64,000 nucleotides of DNA. Origin: Tubulanus polymorphus (Eukaryota; Nemertea; Palaeonemertea; Tubulaniformes; Tubulanidae). The notes under the pieces are model-generated. The model was not told where the DNA came from. It saw only the letters and a list, made by a program, of their open reading frames with translations, and did not search any database. The stretch is from assembly GCF_964204645.1 (NCBI RefSeq), contig NC_134033.1, forward strand, positions 6,048,231 to 6,112,230. The letters run 5' to 3'. A program made the translations under genes and the position numbers. Shown here piece after piece: positions 58,001 through 64,000 of the stretch (positions are counted from its first letter, which is position 1; each line of letters opens with the position of its first letter).

Positions 58001-59455
58001 AAAACGTTGACGGTAAAAGCGACACCTTCGGGTATGATTACCGCGGCGACCGTTCGAAAGGCGTCTGCTTCATTTGGCGTGACCGAGAAACCGTCTGCCT
58101 CGTTTGGCGCTAGTGAAAAGTCCTCTGCCTCGGTTGGCGTGACTGAGAAACCTGCCGGTAAAGCGGGTAAAGGAAAAGGCAAATCGAAAGGAAAAAATGC
58201 CAAGGGAAAAACAAATTGGACCCCGGACGATGATTCGATTTCGACGCCTAGTACCGGATTATGCGGCAGTGCGTCGGGCCGCGCGACTCATTTCGGCACG
58301 CGCGGCACGCTGATTGTCTGTCCGTTGTCGGTGTTGAGCAACTGGGTCGATCAACTCGAGGAGCACGTCGATGCGCGCGTTCACCTGGCGATCTACTCGT
58401 ACTATGGCCCGCAGCGGTGCAAACGCGTCGCGCTGCTCGAGAAACAGGACATCGTTCTGACGACGTACATGACGCTGGCGACCGACTGGCGCGAGGCGAA
58501 CAACCCGAAAACGATGACGAAGTCGCCGCTGCATGAGGTCAAGTGGCTGCGCGTCGTGCTCGACGAAGGTCACATCATTCGCAACCCGAAAGCGCAACAG
58601 ACGAAGGCGATCGTCGACCTGACCGCCGAACGCCGGTGGGTGTTGACCGGCACGCCGATTCAGAACTCGATCAAGGATTTCTGGTCGTTGATGAATTTCC
58701 TGCGCGTGAAACCATTCACTGATCACACGTGGTGGAGTCGCACGATCGAACGGCCGATCACGCGTGGCGAGGAAAGCGCGTTCCGCCGCGTGCAGCACTT
58801 GATGACGAACGTCGCGTTGCGTCGCACAAAGAACCAGATTGTCGACGGTCGGCCGCTCGTCGCCTTGCCGTCGCGCACCGTTGTCAAGGAGACGATCGCG
58901 TTGTCCGACGAGGAGCGTAAGATCTACGACGCGATGCACACTGAGGGCCGGTTGATCATCAGCCGTTACTGCCGCCAAGGCACGTTGTTGCATCACTATG
59001 GCGAAGTGCTGACAATTTTGCTGCGTTTGCGTCAGATTTGCTGCCACCCATTTTTGGTGACAAAAGCGGCAAAAGTATCGATGCAGACGGCGAAAGATTT
59101 GGCGGCGTCGTCGCGCGGCGGCGCCGATGATGCAGATGTACCGGAGGCGGAATTACGACAGCGACTTATCAATAACTTATTGGCCGTTCTGAGTTCCGGG
59201 TCGGACGAAGAGTGCTCCGTCTGTTTGGACTCGCTGAAAGACGCGGTGATCACGCATTGCGCGCACGTGTTTTGTCGTGCGTGCATTGTGGGGGCGTTGC
59301 GCGCGGCTGACGGCGGCGCCACATCTGGACCGTGCCCGTTGTGCCGGGCTCCGGTTGATGAACGCAGGCTGGTGAATGTACCGCCCGAATCGGAGAGGCC
59401 GGCGGAACCGGTCGTGATACAAACCGACAATGGGCCATGGCACTCGAGTGCGAAG
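46093..59455 (+). CDS. HLTF: HLTF-type SNF2 translocase/E3 ubiquitin ligase, 3' end outside the recognised part
   Basis: Exons with AG/GT borders: 46093-46386, 47290-47456, 48211-48427, 48960-49034, 49689-49857, 50245-50366, 51009-51315, 51635-51857, 54025-54089, 55099-55867, 56068-56268, 57204-59455. Order: basic N-terminus, HIRAN domain, PHQKQALHWMISREN, Walker A (DDMGLGKTLE), a very long low-complexity insert, then CPLSVLSNW, DEGH box, LTGTPIQNS and a C3HC4 RING. HLTF remodels stalled forks and polyubiquitinates PCNA; HIRAN binds 3' DNA ends. The coding part up to the last donor is about 1,620 residues, against roughly 830 for the same part of vertebrate HLTF, because of the insert. Helicase C-terminal exons are not seen by 64000. 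Exons 11 and 12 do not join in frame as read. Confidence 0.85.
46445..46960. repeat. Minisatellite, about 45-bp unit, copy cluster 2
   Basis: About eleven imperfect units of TAAACCCACACAACTGTGG, AACTGGGTCCAGAGTCAAAT in intron 1 of the HLTF-type gene. It is the same family as 40325-40520. Confidence 0.85.
46981..47230. mobile_element. 250-bp foldback MITE (near-perfect hairpin)
   Basis: Outer ends TATAAAACATG and CATGTTTTATA. Arms of about 105 bp are nearly identical in inverse, including CGCGGCCGAGCAACTGCGC and GATAAATTAGCCC, with a spacer of about 40 bp. It also contains small CCGAGCA...TGCTCGG stems. It lies in intron 1, just before the HIRAN exon. Confidence 0.85.
47290..47456 (+). CDS. 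HLTF: HLTF-type exon 2, HIRAN domain
   Basis: Encodes VNTGEMVALQREPNNLYDK, then AIRVTNVDGDQVGHIKRQLA and LAFIMDN, the core of HIRAN. The acceptor is TTTCTAG and the donor GTAAGT. Exon 3 (48211-48427) finishes the domain with NVFSMPVLLTFWGSSENR. Confidence 0.85.
47513..47590 (+). repeat. tRNA-derived SINE head
   Basis: TTGGTCTACTGGTTTGCGAG (A-box region) and GGTTTCGATTC (B box, 47565-47575) have tRNA-like spacing. A near-identical head lies at 47766-47838. Both are intronic. Confidence 0.55.
47766..47838 (+). repeat. tRNA-derived SINE head, second copy
   Basis: TTGGTCTACTGGTTAGCACG and GGGTTTGATGCC carry the A and B boxes; the tails TGAGTGCTC match the first copy. Confidence 0.55.
47981..48064 (+). 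repeat. tRNA(Leu)-like sequence
   Basis: GGTAGCTTAGCGGGATAAGGC with B box GGGTTCAAGTCC at 48043-48054 and an extended variable-arm-like part between. It lacks a clean acceptor stem, so it is probably another SINE head. Confidence 0.45.
48660..48895. repeat. Minisatellite of about 65-bp units
   Basis: Four units with GAGGATTCCACTTGTGGCAAG, GAGGATCCACCAGGTGTCGC and TAGTGTGCAGG. The second half equals the reverse complement of the family at 35100-35340. It is intronic, and reading frames across it are artefacts. Confidence 0.75.
49905..50190. repeat. Minisatellite of about 58-bp units
   Basis: Five units of GTTCCCTGATTNTCAACTCGG, TGAAATATTTACAGCAGTC and TCAACGCTACCGA. A stray fragment is at 57114-57150. 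It is intronic in the HLTF-type gene. Confidence 0.75.
50245..50366 (+). CDS. HLTF: HLTF-type exon 6, ATP-binding P-loop
   Basis: Encodes GILADDMGLGKTLEVIALIL, the SNF2 motif I. It ends in phase 0 at AGG|GTAAGT, and the next exon opens the non-conserved insert. Confidence 0.85.
52735..53700 (+). repeat. Dispersed repeat family, copy 2
   Basis: Same start (GAAGACGCTTCAAGGTAATG) and end (GTGTCCCTGGACCCCTAGTT) as 33270-34915 but with fewer internal units. It is in the intron between exons 8 and 9 of the HLTF-type gene. Confidence 0.85.
55099..55867 (+). CDS. HLTF: HLTF-type exon 10, low-complexity insert
   Basis: About 256 residues rich in Ala, Thr, Val and Ser. Near its end are five degenerate units of about 15 residues, such as PNPLAAKTGLMPD and VNPFATETGAVPD. 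No known domain. The antisense open frame of similar length is a shadow of this exon. Confidence 0.7.
57020..57112. mobile_element. 93-bp MITE with GGGGCCGGTTGCTCAA ends
   Basis: GGGGCCGGTTGCTCAATGG at the left is the inverse of the right end CTTTGAGCAGCCGGCCCC with few changes; GGTTAAG and CTTAACC pieces extend the stem. It is in the intron before exon 12. Confidence 0.75.
57204..59455 (+). CDS. HLTF: HLTF-type exon 12: insert, SNF2 core and RING
   Basis: The exon opens with four Pro-rich units of about 24-26 residues (PPLPNLVLPKPE core). A Ser/Asp-rich part follows with VYVIDSDDDFDL (57903-57938, a likely SUMO-interaction motif), then three SASFGVTEK-type repeats and a Gly-Lys stretch. The conserved SNF2 domain starts near 58300 (TLIVCPLSVLSNW), has DEGH at 58561-58572 and LTGTPIQNS. 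The RING is at about 59213-59348 (CSVC...CAHVFC...CPLC). It ends HSSAK in phase 0. GC content and CpG use rise strongly in the SNF2 part. Confidence 0.85.
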
Positions 59456-60800
59456 GTAAGAAATTTTGAATTTTGATAAAGGGAATGAAAATGCCATTGA
59501 TTATTTCTTTAGATTCATCAACTCATTGAGTGCATTAATAGCTGATTCGAGGAATTTTTCCCCTCGACTGACCCCAACCAAGTGTTATTAGCTGGCTCAA
59601 GGTTTATCAGGGTGGCCTAAAAAATGAGAAGGTGCGTGAAATTATTTGTGATTGCTAGATTGCGTGTATTATCAAAAAGTTTCTGTCCATGCTTATGGAT
59701 TTGACTGTTACAGTTAATTGATAGAATTCTTAGCAGATCCTGAGCAGATGGAGTCAGGGAAAACAACATGCATGTCGGAAAATAGTCGTGAAAAAAGCAA
59801 GTCGAATTAAAGTGGGCTCCCTGTTTCTTTTCCTCCTCTCTTGCCACTCGTAGTCTAGGTAGCTGAACGAGAGCCCCAAGGGGCACTATGGCCAGCCTGT
59901 CAGCTTTTCATAAAATGGCAAATGATGATGCATTCTGTCGTTAAATTTGTCAAAATACACTCCCAGCTCAAAGTCAATATCTAATAATTTACACAATACA
60001 ATACAATCATAGAATACTAAAGTAGCACAGACAGCGACTGGATCAGACAGGAACAAATACCTCAGATAAATCTTTCCCTTGGTCCTTATTCATTTTAATG
60101 CGGAATAGAAATTAATTTTCTGAAATTTGCTCAATAAAACAAAATTGAATTGGATTTGATATTTTTTTCAGAATGAAATTTGATTGAATTTGTAGTTTGA
60201 GCACATGGCTAATTAGCATATCAAGGTCATCTATCCGATTTGAGAAAAAGCAATTTTTCCCGGACTTTGCACAAGGGTCAATGATATTTTCTGTGGTGCT
60301 AATAAAAATATTCCTCCCAAAAACCAAATCAACTAAAAGCTTTCACAGAAATCGATCTTGAAATACAATTTTAGATCTTAAAATAAAACCCGGAAGGAAA
60401 ACTGTAGACGATACTGCGGGTTCACGTGAACACCTGCTAATTTCTGCGGCTAAGCCAATCATAGCGGAGTCTTTGCTTTCAAAACCAATATTTTTGTGAT
60501 CAGATATTCGCGAAAAAGCTCATATGAATTTTAACGAGGCTCTCTTTCAAAATTCAGCTACGTAGAGTTTGGAGAATGGATAATGCTTTAATGAATGATC
60601 TGTATGAATATATGCCCAGTTGCACATTCAAAGAGCCTTTGCTCTGGAAACCATGTTATTTAAATGCGCTCCATGTGTATAGTAATAGGCTCAGCTTACG
60701 GCTGACCTAATGAAACCACTGAGTGTTGCCACTTCTCAGCGTCTGTATGAACTAGTAGTGTAGCAAGTGACAAGCATAAATGAATAGAATTGTTGAAAAC
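59456..60800. other. Presumed HLTF intron, nothing coding recognised
   Basis: After the GTAAGA donor at 59456 no exon with SNF2 C-terminal motifs (for example QFTTFL, GLNL) was found up to 64000. Short frames here have no family character. Confidence 0.45.
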
Positions 60801-60806
60801 TCTGGA

Positions 60807-60910
60807 CAGGGTGGCCATTGACCTGGAAATAATGGGAACAGGAATAAACAATCTGGGAAATTTTGATATGCTGCATTTCTTAACATTTAGTGTGGAGAGT
60901 GGCCACCCTG
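60807..60910. mobile_element. 104-bp hAT-like MITE
   Basis: Perfect 11-bp ends CAGGGTGGCCA / TGGCCACCCTG. CAGGG ends fit hAT-type elements. No 8-bp target duplication is evident. Confidence 0.55.
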
Positions 60911-61096
60911 CAGGGGGACCGGGTCTAGAACTAGAGGGGTAAAAGCTGGCTGTGTTTGAATCGGTCAAACCTTCGCCCACCAATTAACCACTCGGCAATT
61001 TCACTATGTAGTGTCAATTACTCCTCTGAAAATTCAAGGGAAAATCCAAGTTCATCACGATACCGAATAGCTCAATCTGCATTACAAGTTAGTGTT

Positions 61097-62269
61097 ACCC
61101 CAGTGAAGTTCATTACTTGTTCCTTATTCCTTATTCCGTTACTTATTGAGAATTCATCTCCCAATAAGGAACAAGTAACATGTTACTTGTTCCTTATTCA
61201 GATTTTCTTGTTACTTATTGAGAATTCATCTCCCAATAAGGAACAAGTAACATGTTACTTGTTCCTTGTTCCTTATTCAGATTTTCTTCTTTACCGGTTC
61301 AATTTTCGTTACTTATTCAGTATTCATCGCCGAATAAGTAACAAGTAACTTGTTACTTATTACTTATTCAGATTTTCGTCTTAACCGGTTCAATTTTCGT
61401 TACTTATTCAGAATTCATCTCCCATGAAGGAACAAGTAACTTGTTACTTATTTGGATTTTCTTGTTACTTATTGAGAATTCATCTCCCAAAAAGGAACAA
61501 GTCAGATTTTCTCGTTACTTATTTGCCAGGTGGCGCTGGTATACACTATGCCGTAGTTTACGTAACTATGTCTACTCTGCTGATAAACAAACTTGACCTC
61601 GACCTTGACAACAAATCGCCAGGTGATGAGCCAATCCAGACGTCTAAACACGATTGCGTTACCACGTGTGCCGACCGCGAGAGCGAGAGCCAACCATTTA
61701 ATCAATAAACCATTGATTGTTCCCGATTCAAAGTTCGTCGTTACCAGCTCAACTTTCGTTACTGGTTCGAAATGTATATGTTTTTTCCGTCTCTATCATC
61801 ACTTAAAAACCATAAATCGATTCGCGCGGCGTTATGGTCTTAGTATCGGCACGTCCTCCGGTATCGAATATCCCCCAAAAAACCGACAGGCGATCTCTCA
61901 CGACCTCCGCAGAGGGTTGTTACGTATTCAGAATTGTCTGGTTCAATTTTCGTTACTTATTGAGAATTCATCTCCCAATAAGGAACAAGTAACATGTTAC
62001 TTGTTCCTTGTTCCTTATTCAGATTTTCTTGTTACTTATTGGGCGATGAATTCTGAATAAGTAACGAAAATTGAACCGGTAAAGACGAAAATCTGAATAA
62101 GTAACAAGTAACAAGTTACTTGTTCCTTATTGGGCGATGAATTCTCAATAAGTAACAAGAAAATCTGAATAAGGAACAAGTAACATGTTACTTGTTCCTT
62201 ATTGGGAGATGAATTCTCAATAAGTAACGGAATAAGGAATAAGGAACAAGTAATGAACTTCACTGGGGT
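61097..62269. mobile_element. 1.17-kb foldback element with 9-bp target duplication and unique core
   Basis: Ends ACCCCAGTGAAGTTCATTAC and its exact complement, flanked on both sides by GTTAGTGTT (61088-61096 and 62270-62278). Each arm (about 430 and 340 bp) is built of repeated ACTTGTTCCTTATTCAG, GAGAATTCATCTCCCAATAA units. The core, about 61530-61930, is not repetitive within the window. The 9-bp duplication fits Mutator-like insertion. No transposase is encoded. Confidence 0.8.
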
Positions 62270-62535
62270 GTTAGTGTTGGTTAGTTGTAAATAGTCAAGG
62301 CTTTCATATGATGTAAGATTTGATGAGGCGGGCTACCAAAATCGTGTCCTTATGGCCCCCGAAATTCATCCAAACTTACTTGGATTTGAAGTGAGCGCTC
62401 AGATCTGTCATGCACATACTCTAGAAATTGAAAAAGGAGGATGTTGTTTCCTGTACGGTATTTCGAGGACTTGGGTGTTGTTCGATGTAGAAGAACCTAA
62501 AAACCACTGGGATCAAACAACACCTATAAACGACA
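62270..62535. other. No gene recognised; short (AC)n at the end
   Basis: Non-repetitive DNA with a 67-codon frame of unknown nature, ending in an ACACACACACACA run at about 62537-62549. Confidence 0.35.
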
Positions 62536-62679
62536 CACACACACACATGATTTAAGTTGGAATATTTAATTGTTAATCTAAACTAAACTGTATCTAAGAC
62601 AGCTGCCAGTACAAGAAAATAGAAAATATACATTTACAATAGACAGGTAAAAGGTTCACAATGAGTTCTGTTCGGCGAT

Positions 62680-62820
62680 CTGCGACACGCGGAAATACGG
62701 TAACGCGGAAATACGGTAACACGAAAATACGCCAACGCAAAGTACGCAAACACAAACGCAAAGTACGGAAAAGCGAAATCCGGAAACGCGAAGTCCAGAA
62801 ACACGGAAATACGCGAAAGG
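62680..62820. repeat. Short-unit tandem repeat (CGGAAATACGGTAA type)
   Basis: Units of about 13-15 bp such as CGGAAATACGGTAA, CGCAAAGTACGC and CGGAAACGCGAAG, about ten imperfect copies. Open frames on both strands come from it. Confidence 0.75.
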
Positions 62821-62867
62821 TTGATAATCCTCTGTGGTCTGACGAATGAACACCGTCACGTCACGTC

Positions 62868-62904
62868 ATTCGTGTATTAATTCTTCACGAATTAATACAC
62901 GAAT
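62868..62904. repeat. Perfect 16-bp stem hairpin
   Basis: ATTCGTGTATTAATTC, a 5-base loop (TTCAC), then the exact complement. It lies just after the short-unit array. Confidence 0.8.
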
Positions 62905-62909
62905 GGAAA

Positions 62910-64000
62910 GACGATAGACATCATCGTCATCGACTCGAAGCACATCTAATACCAATAACGCAAGATATATTCACATGTTGAATAGACTAGACGGGGTCAT
63001 TTGGCACGGACCCTAGTCTTTCACAAAAAAACACATCACGTTCAATGAACGGAAAAGAAAACGTTGATCAGTTGAAATACACGACGACTGATAACTACTA
63101 GTAGGCCTAGACCTAACTACGGAGAAGGCCTGTTCTTAAATCTTAAAAAATCATAACGTTCTCCAGCCCATGTATGAAATCCAGGCAGATGAAAAACTAA
63201 GTCTGCTGGTTGGCTGGTTGCCAAAACGAAATCTGGCTCTATGCACTCACACGTTACATCAAACCATCTGACAGGCTACAATTCAGCTCAAACCACTGCT
63301 CCTAATCAACTACTACATTTTGAGCAACAAAATGCTAACTAATATTGGCTTTTACCACCAAAATTGAGGAAAACTTTCACCATCTATTGTGTTTTCCTTC
63401 CACATCATGGCCGACTGAGTACACGTGTTCAGTAGAGGGCAGCACTATATAAACTATATCTACAGAGGCTCACTTGCCAGGGGTTAGAAAAAGAAACTAA
63501 TAAATGGGACTATGGAACAGGTGCCTAGTTTATCATTAGCTATTGGCTTTTAATCCCACTTGAACCGTTTTTGTGCAGCATACGAAAAAAGTGTCTGGGC
63601 AGATTCGGGCGGCGTGAGGAGTAATAGGCAGTTTGGACACGGGTGGCTTGAGTGCTAATGGGTTAATATAAGAAAGTGCTGGATATAATTTGAAAAATTC
63701 TAAAAAAGTCCACCCCAGTGTGTTAAATGGCATTAACAGGCAACCACTTTAATTCGTCAACACCAAACGCGTTGTATGGTTATCTACTGTAATTTCACTG
63801 TTTCACAGGTGCTACTATCTTTTAATAGAATTCAAATTTTCAGATTTTATTCAGCATATATATAAAAAAAATTGTTTGCTACTGATAAAGTTACGGTAAA
63901 ATCAAGTATTTTGACATAAACAAGCAATTAAAAAGAGGTATAATTAACACTAATTACAGATGAAAAATATAATTAATAAATATAAGAAACATAATATTAG
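62910..64000. other. No gene recognised
   Basis: AT-rich to neutral non-coding sequence to the window end, presumably still inside the large HLTF intron. Confidence 0.35.

Noticed and set aside
58259-59047. 262-codon open frame on the minus strand
   Set aside because: Exact antisense of the SNF2 exon; it is open because of the GC- and CpG-rich codon use, with no family character of its own.

Overview
The window is animal nuclear DNA. It has spliced genes with GT-AG introns, many dispersed repeats, foldback and MITE-like elements and tRNA-derived sequence. A spliced gene with the HIRAN, SNF2 and RING order of HLTF, an intronless rhodopsin-type receptor and the repeat style point to a marine invertebrate bilaterian. 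The species cannot be told from the sequence alone.

Region 1 (1-5.7 kb) holds a MITE with a tRNA-like core (490-893) and a two-exon gene (1774-4175, +). That gene has an Asn/Glu/Lys-rich repetitive N-terminus, a cysteine-peptidase-like middle resembling viral tegument deubiquitinases, and a C-terminal OTU-type domain whose last part lies in another frame. A perfect 42-bp palindrome covers the end of that second frame.

Region 2 (about 5.7-22.46 kb) is a very AT-rich Polinton/Maverick (adintovirus-like) element. Its left block reads rightward: HNH protein, two membrane-type proteins, retroviral-type integrase with chromodomain, and packaging ATPase. Its right block reads leftward: zinc-finger protein, double jelly-roll major capsid protein, coiled-coil/membrane protein, a run of small conserved proteins, penton-like minor capsid protein, and protein-primed family B DNA polymerase. 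The blocks converge at a short tandem repeat near 10.8 kb. Most genes begin at a shared T-run plus TAAATG motif. The copy is decaying: in-frame stops, frameshifts, a lost start codon and an internal deletion in the polymerase that removes palm motif A. A nested inverted repeat beginning AGTAATAGGG (22068-22464) looks like the right terminus. No matching left terminus is seen.

Region 3 (22.7-32.9 kb) has an intact single-exon rhodopsin-class receptor, then about 9 kb without a gene I can support but with several repeat families and MITEs.

Region 4 (33-42 kb) carries at least twelve exons of a plus-strand gene for a conserved protein I cannot name. It has a possible SPFH/vault-shoulder-like fold and a long charged coiled coil. 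Its introns are loaded with MITEs and minisatellites.

Region 5 (46.1-59.5 kb, continuing past the window) is an HLTF-type gene: HIRAN, SNF2 N-terminal ATPase with DEGH box, and an inserted RING. Some 880 residues of acidic and repetitive sequence sit between the first ATPase motif and the rest of the domain. The helicase C-terminal exons were not found before 64000. The last 4.5 kb holds MITEs and a 1.17-kb foldback element with a 9-bp target duplication.
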